From positions 180,993,232 to 181,057,231 of the forward strand of contig CM076194.1 in the NCBI GenBank assembly GCA_038277395.1: 64,000 nt of DNA, given 5' to 3'. This document shows positions 32,190 to 42,337 of the stretch, one piece after another. Made by a program: the position numbers and the translations under genes. The DNA is from Dryocosmus kuriphilus. Taxonomy: Eukaryota > Arthropoda > Insecta > Hymenoptera > Cynipidae. The notes under the pieces are model-generated. The model was not told the DNA's origin and did not search any database. It saw only the letters and a program-made list of their open reading frames with translations. The first letter of the stretch is position 1. Each line of letters begins with the position of its first letter.

Positions 32190-34060
32190 AACAGGTGCTA
32201 CATAATCAACGTGCACTGCCCTACCGAGGACAAAGACGAAGATACTAAGGATCTTTTTTACGAAACAATCGAATCAGTTTTTGACAAGTTCTCGGCGTTT
32301 GACGCAAAAATATTATATATAATATTATATGTTATTATTAAAAATCAAGAATTCAGTTTTCCCGCCAAACCATGCGAGATACGAAAAGGATGTTAAGAGC
32401 AAAGTTGTTCTACTTAAAAAGATCTACAAATTTTTTTTTACATTACTTTTTGGGGACATACACAGTTTTAGTTCTAATTGTAAAAAATATTACTAAAACT
32501 AAAACATTTAATTTTGCAGCCAAACTGCAAAAAAATTTACTTTTTGGACAAACTTTATTCGAGTGCGAAGTGCGAGATACGTGACAAAAATGTATTTGTT
32601 AAAGCCGAAGGAGATTTAACAAAAAATTCAAAATTACACTGGTATATTGTTTGATCTTTAATTTTAAAATATTTATATAGGCCTACAATAGGGTTAGAAA
32701 GCTTGCATGACGTCAGTCATGATCATGGGGCTAGAGTAATAAACTTTGCAGCTTCAAAGAACCTCGTTATCAAAAGCACATATTTCAAGCATAAAAATAT
32801 ACATAAGTCCACCTGGACATGACCAGGTAGTATCATTCACAATCAGATTGATCATGTTTTAATTGACAAAAGACGTCATACAAACATTCTCGATGTAAGA
32901 TCGTACAGGGGAGCGGATTTAAATTCAGACCACTTTCTCGTGATAGTGGAACTAAGATCTAGACTAGCGTTAAGTAAGAAAACTAGCTGCCCAGAGCCAA
33001 CAGTCCGTTTCAATATAGATAAGTTTAAAACATGAACAGAAACATTGAATTATCAATTAAAGATTTCCAATAGCTTCGACGCTCTTCAAAAAGAGAGAAG
33101 ATAGCGATAATTATGAGGAGGACCCGGAAACCCTGTGGGGAAATATGAAAGAGGCGATAAAGACAGCCACGAAATGTACTATAGGTAAGAAAGTAACTAA
33201 AAGCAAATCCTGGTTTGAGGAAGAGTGCAAACTATGGTTAGAAAAGCGAACAGAGGCCAAACTAATTAGTTTAAAAAATGAGTGCGATGAAACACATAAG
33301 AAGTATCTTGAGATTAGTAAAAGTACAAATAGGCTTTACAGATCCAAGAAAAGGGAGTGGGAAAAGAATAAAATACTAGTAATAGACACGCATAATAAAC
33401 AAAATAACCCACGTGAGATGTATAGGGGAATCAATTTTATAAGGAAAGGCTTTCAAAGTAGAACGGAAGTAATGAGGGACGAAAAAATGGCAATCTAGTA
33501 GATGATGCAACAGAAAGACTAAAATGGAAAAAACTATTTTGATAAGCTATTGAACGTACGCGAAGCCCCCGTTGAAGTTAATCTCGGTGAAATCCACACT
33601 GCTGATCTACGAATTGATGAGCCTACTGATAAAGAAATAGAAATGTCCATAAAGAAGTTGAAAAATAACAAAGTCGCGGGCATTGACGACCTTCCGTCAG
33701 AACTGATAAAAATGGGGGCCGTCGCCTCACAAGCCAAATTTGTAAATTAATACGCGCAATCTGGAAAACAGAACGCATATCGGAGGAATGGTATACCTCT
33801 ATTATTATACCCATTTTTAAAAAAGGCGATAAAACGAACTAACAAGTATCGGGGAATTTCACTTGTCCCTTCGTGCTAAAATCTTTCCAATGTAATCTTA
33901 AGTAGACTAACCCCTTTTGCTGAGGAAATCATGTGGGATGACCAGTGTGGATTCCGCGGAAATCAGTCTACAAGCGATCAAATGTTTACAATTAGACAAC
34001 TGTTAGAAAATAAATGGGAATTTAATGAAGCAATACATCAGATAGTTATGAACAATTGAG
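32190..34060 (+). pseudogene. RTE-like LINE relic
   Basis: Fragments of a non-LTR retrotransposon in order. The endonuclease piece INVHCPTEDKDEDTKDLFYE is at about 32205-32310. After an unrelated insert of about 390 bp come VINFAASKNLVIKSTYF and HNQIDHVLIDKRRHTNILDV (about 32735-32900), then SDHFLVIVELRSRL. The linker follows (33145-33498), then the start of the RT domain, IKKLKNNKVAGIDDLPSELI (33649-33708), and further pieces to about 34060. The catalytic YADD part is missing. The style matches RTE-type elements. It has many stops and frameshifts and is truncated at the 3' side. Confidence 0.75.
32311..32700. other. insert within the LINE relic
   Basis: AT-rich sequence that splits the endonuclease domain. 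GCGAGATACG occurs near both its sides (about 32371 and 32571). It may be a small repeat insertion. No frame of note. Confidence 0.4.
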
Positions 34061-34064
34061 TGAT

Positions 34065-34700
34065 GTTACCGAAATTCAAATTTTACTGTTTTTTTTTTTT
34101 TTTTTTTCCCCTATTTATATAGTTTATTTAATTCATTTCGTTCATTTTTATTATTGAATTTCAATATTATATGAGTAGATTAGAAATAATTTTGGCCCTT
34201 GCTTTGTCTTCTGTTCTTCGCTGGGTCCGTTTCTCTGATGAGGAACCAAATATACATAGTCTCCCATCATTCTTTCATCCTAAAATCCTTGGTGGCATTG
34301 CTCAGTGGCTTTCATTTCGTGATGAAACCTTTCAGCGTGTTCGTCACTTACGTCACCGAGATTCTCCGGGAAAAAAAATCCCAGTGGGAATGCAAAAAAT
34401 CAATATTGAGCGATATATTTACGCTACAATCGCAGTATTGCCAGTGTACACGGAAAAAAGTCGTCATGCGTATATACATCTGGTGCAGCGCGCGATTTGT
34501 AACCTTTTTACACCTTTTTAAACCCGAGTGAAATCAACGTGTCAAATTCGAAATTTAAACAAGAAAAACATTGAAAATTATATGAAATACGTGGAAAAAT
34601 CCATTCTGGAAATACGTTGTGAATTCATTGAATTAAACAACATGTTAGCTATAAATAGGGGAAAAATATAAAACGCAGTAAAATTTCAATTTTGGTACCT
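34065..34700. mobile_element. 0.64-kb inverted-repeat (MITE-like) element
   Basis: Termini GTTACCGAAATTCAAATTTT (34065) and, on the other strand, GGTACCAAAATTGAAATTTT (34700) align over about 60 bases, including TTTTCCCCTATTTATA. The internal frames 34171-34521 and 34199-34531 are unrecognised. It abuts the end of the LINE relic and may have inserted into it. Confidence 0.6.
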
Positions 34701-36131
34701 TGTTTTCTTCTTAAAAGTGCGATCTATATGTAAACAATAAGAAACTGGACATACTTTGACGTTTTCTATTTTTGCATGGCGATAGAGTGAATTTTAGATT
34801 TTTGTTTTGTCCCAAAAAATCGACGTTTCTCACATATTTTGGGTCATAACACTTAAACTATTGTTGGAGATTCGATTACCTTTAATTGGTATCACGTTCG
34901 ACCCAATCAGACGTTTTTAACTCGAGATATGGCCTAACATGTGAAGCTGCCTCCGAAAAAAACAAAAACAAATTTCAAAAACTCATCTTGAAAACCTATC
35001 CATAAAAAGAATTTGTCCGTCACGGGACAGCCGACAAGCGCGAAGCTCAAAAATGATTATTATGAAATGTTCCTTATTTTTTAGAAGAATATTTCATGGT
35101 GAATTTGTATGAAAGCTGTTCGGTTTCGTAACACTTCTATAATAATTGAATTTATATTTTGATAAAACAAAAAAAATTCATAGAATAAAAACAGTTTTAA
35201 GAATGTAATTGAAAATTAAGTTTTATTTTGGTGTATTATAATCATTTCGTAACATGCATGTACATATTATATAATAAGATTGATGAAATTGTAAGAAAGT
35301 AGTGTAAAATCTGAGTGTGGCTCATCGTACAAATGGAAGAATTGATAATAATGAAATTATGAATGATTTGGTATTTCTGTACATTGCAATAATTTGTGGA
35401 TATATATTTAGATATGAATATTATAGAGTAAGAAGAAAGAGAAAGAGAGAGAGGGGGAGCGAGATAGACAAGGACAGATACACACAGTGAAGGAAACACG
35501 TGGTGGTAATAGACAGAGAACGCGGGATACTGAGAGAGACGGTGCGTGTTTATCGCCTGGCGCTGCGTTTACTTGTAAGAGAAAGGAGACAGAGAGAGGG
35601 GGATGGGGATGGGGGTGGGAGAGGGAGTGAGAGAGAGAGTGCATTCGGAAATTCACGGCAAGCATTGCGTATTTCTTTATAACACACAGCGCCTCGTATG
35701 CTTGTGTCTCGTTGTAATGTAGCAAAAGTGCATTTCTGAAGACGCTCTGAATATGAATGAACGAAAACATGACCACTGCTATCCGCTGCCTGCACTGTAG
35801 GCGCTAATTATATTTTTTTGGCGGCGCAACATACTGTCGATCAGATTCGTGAATTTCACCACTCTCCTTTTCACTTTCCCACATATTTTCACGAAACCAT
35901 ACTCATGCGCACCAAGTGCAGATGCCATTCCCATTTCACCGCTCGATACCCTCAGAACGAGAGAAAAAGAGCATCGCTCTAAAAAATTTTCAATGTGATT
36001 TTCGAGTTTAGCTGGACAAAATACATAAGAAAACTATAGTGGCATTGAATGTCCATTTTGGCTGTAAACTAGTGTTATTAAATTTAGATCCTACTTGCCA
36101 AAACAAAATTATCTTTTAAACAAGAAATACG
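34701..36131. other. unassigned DNA with a GA-rich, CpG-containing patch
   Basis: AT-rich on both sides of 35430-35960. That patch has GAGA-type runs (35433-35460, 35580-35640) and more CpG than the surroundings. Such GA-rich patches can mark insect promoters, but no start site or exon is evident and the frames here are low-complexity. Confidence 0.3.
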
Positions 36132-36246
36132 TCTATTATGCAATTAAGAAAATAGATATATTATCAGTATTTAATACTATAATGAAACATATAAAAGAAC
36201 TACATGTTTATTACATTGTCATAAAATGTATATGCAGAAATTGTAC
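36132..36246 (+). repeat. 115-bp segment with an inverted copy in the 3' LTR
   Basis: Matches the reverse complement of 39315-39429 at about 113 of 115 positions. In the LTR that copy replaces sequence present in the other LTR. Confidence 0.9.
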
Positions 36247-37442
36247 CTAAAAATGTATAATATAAAATTATTGTTAAAATCGCGATTTATTTCATTATTA
36301 ATTTATTTACAAAGTATGTGAAAGAGTGTGAAAGAGGAGATGGTGGTAGAAATCAATGTTTACGAGCTCAAAAAAAGGGCAGCGCCGATATGAGCGTGTG
36401 GTTATTTCGTATTAATTTTGAATCTTTAATGGTAGTCTAAAGTACCGCGTACAAAACAACGTGTCTTCAGCCGTGATGGTTGAAATATGCTTAATAGACG
36501 ACAGGGACCCCTCTTAAAAATAAGCTCTTAGACTTAGACTCGCTTATTTTCTTATTTCATGACTGTGGAATGTAAACCAGAGATTACTCGTCGCTGCCGC
36601 CGCAAATGATTGTTTAAGCAAAATGTGCCTTTATTTCTAAGAAATATTACCTTTTTTCAATATTTGTTACAAGGTCAAACTAAGGCGAAGTCAGGAAATG
36701 TATTGTTATTTTTGTCAACCTCAGAATTACAATCCATATTGAGCAAAATATTATAAAATTTGTGATATGTCCGAGAATAAGGTGGTAAATTATTCACATT
36801 TGAGTTGATGCTTTAAAAAAAATGTTTGAAAATAAAGTTACGTTGATAAATAAAGTTACGTAAATTTGTCAAAACAAACGGTAATATCTTTTCGAAATTC
36901 TCCTGCGATTTTCGAAACACTTACGCGGGCACTCTGCCTGTCAAGATTATAACACACTGCCTTATTCCGTGTAAAAACCAGTATTAGTAGTGTTGCGAAG
37001 CTAGTACACGAGCTGCATCGGTAGTTTGCGTGCCGACCTTTGGGTCCCTAACTCGCAAGACCATCATCCTTGCCTGCCTAAACGTCCGCCCAACCGGTGA
37101 TTTTTGTTTTTCACCATACAAGACATTGACCTTCTTGCATGTCGGCCAGAACAAAAGAAAAACACGGCATATCTCGAAACCATGGGATATCGCAATATCC
37201 ACCCAACAAATTTTCCTTCGCATTTTATAAAGCATTTGTGTCAAGCTGCGTCGACTCAATGCTAAATTCGCGGTCGCGTAAACTCCGAACTAGCGCCGCG
37301 TATCATTCATACGGCAACTACAATTTCTTGCGTATGTGTTAGTGAATATATACATACACGTGAGTTATTGAAGTGTGTCATTCAAATTCAAATTAAATAA
37401 ATACAGGATAATTTCAAGAAATTGATGCAAATGATTGTGTAT
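36247..37442. other. unassigned DNA
   Basis: AT-rich to about 36970, then a GC-richer stretch (37000-37330) with unrecognised frames on both strands. No gene can be supported, though an untranslated exon is possible. Confidence 0.3.
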
Positions 37443-39503
37443 TGTGACATGCACATTTGCGTGGTCAGGCAAGAACATGTACAAGACGGCCCGGAACAAA
37501 CTCAAAGCAAAGCAACACTTAAAATACGCAATAAACCTCAATGATCCCAAGTTAGATCTTCACAAAACTAACCCAAAACTCAAATGAATAACCGTAAGAC
37601 TCGGAAATGGGACATCCTACCAAAATCCAAAAATTACAAAACTCTAAAATCCTGAATTTATGGACGCCAGTCCTTCTGCGGACACCAAAAAAAGGATCGC
37701 TAAAATTCTACCCTGGGCCGCTGACTTTACCGCCTAGCTCAGCCTCCAATTTATTGTTAATCTAATCGGATTACGGTAGAGGGGATGGGTTAAGCATCAT
37801 ATAACATAACTCAGCAAAAACATTTTAAAAAATGTTTAAATATAAAATTTTATTGATAAGCAGTTTAAAAATTTCAGTCAAATGTATTATTCTTAAAGTT
37901 TCGATACCTTTGAATTTACAGCAAAGAGAATTACCCGAAGTTCTAAATTTAATCTGAATACAAAATACCGATTTGAATCTAGCAAAATTTATAAAACACA
38001 GTCCTAAAAGGAAATATCGAGCCTGAATGAATGGAATTTACAACAGAATTATTCGTCGTGTTACAAAAAAAAAAGGGAACGGACATAACCTGTATTACGA
38101 TAGAGGGATAAACCTTCAAATAGCAAATTTGGCAGCGATGGTAGACAAAATCGACAAAGTGGTGAATTATAATCAGTTATACGTAGCAGCGATAATCAAT
38201 GTACACAATTTTAAAAGGCATACCAAGCAAAGGTCGAAATGCAAAATCACAAAATAATACGAAGAGAAAATATACTAGCCTGTCATCGCAAATCACCGGG
38301 TGCGAGATAAAAAGGGAAAAAGGACAAGAAAAAATACAAAAGTACATTAATAATTACATGATAAGCCGGAAAATGTTGGGGAGTACGAATATTTACAAGA
38401 ATAATGCAGGTAAGCAACCGGATTTCGTACCTTCAAGTCGAGTGCGAGCGCGTGGCCGACGCCAGGAAAACAAAGAAAAACTACGGTTCGATAAAAGGGT
38501 TCAGAGAAAGGATAAAACATTAATCATAAAAAACAAACTAGGCTGAAAAGGAAGACTTGACAAAATCGGAGGGATTCAGACCGAAAATGGGGATAGAGTT
38601 CTAGACAGGGGGGTTACTCTCCAGAGTTGGGAGCCACGCGGTCGACCGAGACACCAAAAAGAAACTACATTTTAACACTATAGCATGTGAATTCTATTAA
38701 ACACGGAAAAAGGGAGCGAAACGGTAAAAAAATTGGCTTGAGAGACTCGCCCTTCGGTACTCCATAGTGTGGGGGGGGGGGGGGGGGGGGGGGATTAGAC
38801 ACACATCACAAAAATCACTCAATAAATTATCTAAAAGAAAAGTCAATGGGTCAGCCAAGAAATCCCCAAAGAAAGCTCACGTATATATACTATTTAGTTG
38901 GATTTCGTGGCTGGACCATTACAAAATTCACACTCGTACCTTCACCTTACTCGCAGCCGTGTCGTTGACACGAAGATTGTCCTCTCGGTGCATCCATGTC
39001 GGGCTTACAGCCTTTCCTTTCTACGCAGTAATACAAGGTGTCTCTGCTGACCGTTCGCCGAGGGACTCGAGAGGTGGTTACGGTGGGGGACTGAGTACAC
39101 GTGATGGAGCAAGGGAGAGAGAGCTGGCTTCTCGTCCGCGTTTCTGATTGGTCTGCTTTGTCGCCTGATCTTCCCTTCGCAAAGCCCTCCTTCCTTCCTT
39201 TTCCTTCCCACGCAAGCGTCCGAGAATTCAGCGTCATCCTTGTTTCCTCGGGGAAGAGCTGCTCATCACGGAGTCGGGGCAAAGGGGGGCGAAAACGGGG
39301 CGAAAAAGGGGGGCGTACAATTTCTGCATATACATTTTATGACAATGTAATAAACATGTAGTTCTTTTATATGTTTCATTATAGTATTAAATACTGATAA
39401 TATATCTATTTTTTTAATTGCCTAATAGATGGCGAACAAAATCTCAAAAATCGGATAAGCCGGAAGGAAGAACTAAACGAAGGTCGCAGGACAGTAGGCT
39501 GCA
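37443..39503 (-). repeat. 3' LTR with a patched segment
   Basis: Aligns to the 5' LTR from TGTGACATGC (37443) to GACAGTAGGCTGCA (39503). It has a 23-base G run at 38771-38793, a short indel near 38662, and a replaced part (about 39290-39429). The replaced part holds the inverted 115-bp copy of 36132-36246 where the other LTR has about 350 bp. Confidence 0.9.
38771..38793. repeat. G homopolymer, 23 bases
   Basis: Inside the 3' LTR. The allelic run in the 5' LTR is 28 bases. Confidence 0.95.
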
Positions 39504-39669
39504 AGGCTCTACCTCTGGATCGGTATTTAATTTTCTTCTAAGGGGATTGGTGGGCTGGGGTTCCTTAGGATCCGGAAAGGGTTGTGGGAATCGGTACGGG
39601 GTTTCACTGGGTCAAAAATAAAGGGTTCGGGAGAGGAGCAGGCAGAGGAGGATGTAGACGGGGAGCTGA

Positions 39670-39876
39670 GGATTCAAAAGGGGTTGTAGGATTCGTCGTA
39701 AGGATTGATTGATGTGGAAGCAGGAGGATCGGGAGTGGAGTGGGTAGTAAAGGGTGGGTGCTGGGGGACTCGGAACGGGTTGAAAGGTACGGGGAAAGAT
39801 ACCCGCTCCACTCCCGATCCTCCTGCTTCCACATCAATCAATCCTTACGACGAATCCTACAACCCCTTTCGAATCC
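39670..39876. repeat. near-perfect hairpin
   Basis: Arms 39670-39750 and 39800-39876 are almost perfect inverted copies (GATTGATGTGGAAGCAGGAGG against CCTCCTGCTTCCACATCAATC) with a spacer of about 50 bases. It lies between the integrase end and the 3' LTR, where the C-terminal tail of pol would be expected. Confidence 0.9.
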
Positions 39877-39889
39877 TTTTTCGCTTTTT

Positions 39890-40840
39890 AGTAGTGGAGA
39901 TCGGCGGGCGATGTTTTGAGGGATGTATGGAAGGCTGAGTTGTAAGCAAACCTAAACTCGGGGTGGTACTGGTCCCAACTACTGTGGTTTTTGTCGATAA
40001 AGGACACAATCATTGTTTTTAGGACCCTATTGACTCTTTCCACGGGGTTCGCCTGGGGGTGTTACGGGGGTGTGGTGGTGTGGATTATGCTAAATTCTCC
40101 GGCTAGTTGGCGTAGGGTGTTATTTACAAATTCGGTACCGTTGTCTGTCAGGAGTACTTGAGGCATTCCCCAGCGGTTGAAAATAAGTTCTCGGAACGCA
40201 GCTGCCATTTTCTTACCGGTGGACAATCTTAGGGGTGTGATCTCGACCCATTTCGTGAACAGGTCTTGTATTACCAAAATGTATTGAAATCCTGCTTTGC
40301 TTCGGGGGAGGGGCCCATAGTATACGCGGCTACAACAACCCAGGGTTCCTCCACTATACGGTGTCCCATTAGACCCACCGGTACCAGCTGCTCAACCTTG
40401 CACATCTGACAGACCACGCAAGTGTTGACAAATCTATTGACGTCCCTATAGAAACCGGGCCAATAGTATTTTATCAAAACGCGCTTGTAAGTTTTTTGGG
40501 TGCCCAAGTGACCAGATTGGGGTTCGGCATGGGCTTCTTCTAGGATGGTTTCCCTTTCGTTCTCGTCCAGCACCAATTTCCATTTGTCTAGGTCTTCCAC
40601 GCAATCTGAGACTATGGGATTGGGACGGTAATGGTACAACCTGCCATCGGCTATTTTCCACGTCGGAAATCTTTCAGGGAATTCGGAAATGGCGTGGAAT
40701 CTTCTTTCGTGCCACGAGGGAAGGGAATCGGCAACTAGGAGGATTTTCTCGAGGAGTGGGGACTCGAACATGCGGGAGAGGGCGTCCGGTACGTGATGGG
40801 AGGATCCCTTTCGGTACGTAATATCAAAATAATACTCCAA
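39890..40840 (-). pseudogene. gypsy integrase, frameshifted
   Basis: Inserts element cDNA into chromosomes. The HHCC finger is HAEPQSGHLGTQ...CVVCQMC (about 40520-40400). The core reads in a second frame from 40277: VIQDLFTKWVEITPL, LLTDNGTEFVNN. A third frame to about 39890 has NPVERVNRVLKTM and WDQYHPEFRFAYNSA. A frameshift sits near 40271, just where the first catalytic Asp region (MGPSP...) meets QDLFTKW, and another near 40065. The DDE residues of the later blocks remain readable. The protein ends against the hairpin. Confidence 0.85.
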
Positions 40841-41779
40841 AAGGGACAGAGACCACCTCGCTAGGCGGCCGGTTGGGTTTTTTCAAGTTGTGCAACCACC
40901 TCAGACTGCTGTGATCCGTCACGACGGTGAATTTATAGCCTTCTACATACGCTCGGAACTTTTGGATCGACCAGACAATAGCCAGACATTCCTTTTCGGT
41001 GGTTGAAAACTTCCCCTCGGCGTCGGTTAGGGATCGACTAGCGAAGGATATGGCGTGTTCTATGTTGTGAATATTTTGCATAAGGACGGCTCCTAGCCCT
41101 GTGCCAATCCTAGGAATCTGCGGAGTTCTTTAATATTCCTCGGGGCCGGGTATTTTAAAATGGGATCGATTTTGTCGGGGTCCGTTTGTAGGCCGTTTTC
41201 GTTAACGAGGAAGCCCAGATAGTGGACTTGTGGGCAGCAGAACTCGCACTTATCCCGGTTTATTTCTAAGCCAGCCTCTTTGATTATGCCTAGGACTTTG
41301 AAAAGCCATTCGAGGTGTTCATCGAAGGTTTTAGTGACAAGGATGATATCATCCAAATACGCAAAGGCGTGGGGCTCCATTTCGGGGCTTACCAGGCTGT
41401 CCAGAAGTCGCTGAAAAGTTGCGGGGGCGTTGGTCAAGCCGAAGGGCATGCGTTTAAAATGAAATAAGCCGTGTCCCAGGACCGTGAATGCTGTTTTATC
41501 ACGACTATTTTTCTCGAGGGGTATCCGGTGGAAGCCTTTGAAAAGGTGTATTTTTGAAATATACTTAGAACTGCGTAGTTTGTCTAAGATCCCGTTCATT
41601 TGAGGCAGGGGGTATGCATCCTTTCTCGTAACTTCATTTACCTTACGGAGGTCTAAACAGAACCGATAGCCGCCATCTGGTTTTCTTGCCATAACTGCCG
41701 GGGAGGACCAGCCGCTGTTGGAGGGTTCGATAATATCCTGCTCTAACATTTTATTAACCTCAGCTACCGTAAACTCCAT
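40824..41779 (-). pseudogene. gypsy reverse transcriptase and RNase H with internal deletion
   Basis: The RT frame 41779-41093 starts MEFTVAEVNKMLEQDIIEPS and holds WSSPAVMARKPDGGYRFCLD, FKRMPFGLTNAPATFQRLLD and the catalytic FAYLDDIILVT (about 41355). It ends RRFLGLAQG. The RNase H frame 41081-40824 begins after GLGAVLMQNIHN with EHAISFASRSL and STTEKECLAIVW, then VVTDHSSLRWLH. About 70 residues that normally join them, including the RNase H first Asp (TDAS region), are missing at 41093-41096. KIHLFKG replaces the usual catalytic F-x-D-x-x-x-G block, which suggests a lost Asp as well. Confidence 0.87.
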
Positions 41780-42305
41780 GATTTTAGGGGACCGCGTGCA
41801 GTACCGCTGTTTAATGGGGGGGGGGGGGGGGGATCTCCCACATCGATGACGTGCTCGATAAGGTTAGTTAGTCCGGGCCTACCCGTTGGTATAGGTAATT
41901 TTCGCCTAAGGAACTCACTTAATCGATCAGCCTCTGGCATCGTAAGTTCTCTGAGACCGCAGCAGCTCTCCGAGGGATCACCTTCGCGCTCAAAATTGTA
42001 AATTTGATTTGGATCATCTTTAAAGGTCCACTCTTCTTTGACAAAATCTACGTTAATTTGGAACATCTTTAAAAAGTCTAAGCCTATCGCGAAAGCGACT
42101 GGCAGTGATTTTAGCACGCGGATCCCAATAGAATTTACGCGACCTTGAAGCATTATCGGGGCTATAATTTCTTGAGAGACTATCTCCATCTGATTTTTGG
42201 CTACGCGGACTTGACCCCTTTTACGAATAGTTTGTAAGTCAAGGTTCCGGATCAATTTCAAACCTTCGGATTCATGAACGAGCGTGAGGCGCCGGTATCT
42301 ACCAG
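41764..42305 (-). pseudogene. gypsy aspartic protease
   Basis: The active-site stretch KALVDTGASRSF reads at about 42310-42275, and a frameshift just after it leads into the frame 42261-41764 (KLIRNLDLQTIRKRGQ, PVAFAIGLDFLKMF). GLDFL is the usual second conserved block. Just downstream, between DVGD and the RT start, the frame runs through a 17-base C run (41816-41832 on the other strand), coding PPPPPP and shifting the frame. It would process Gag-Pol. Confidence 0.8.
41816..41832. repeat. G homopolymer, 17 bases, inside pol
   Basis: Uninterrupted G (C on the coding strand). It lies in coding sequence between protease and RT and disrupts the frame. Confidence 0.95.
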
Positions 42306-42337
42306 TGCTTTAATGGGTTGGTTCTGTACGGTAAGGG

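Noticed and set aside
34171..34531. Two overlapping frames inside the inverted-repeat element as a real gene
   Set aside because: No recognisable domain and overlapping different frames of similar length.
35400..35960. Promoter of Egfr or another gene
   Set aside because: GA-rich and CpG-containing but without an identifiable start, exon or TATA arrangement. Kept only as a description.
38767..39361. Frames in the LTRs (38767-39361, 49187-49983)
   Set aside because: They are low-complexity or arise from the G run and LTR sequence. The two LTR copies do not conserve them as proteins.
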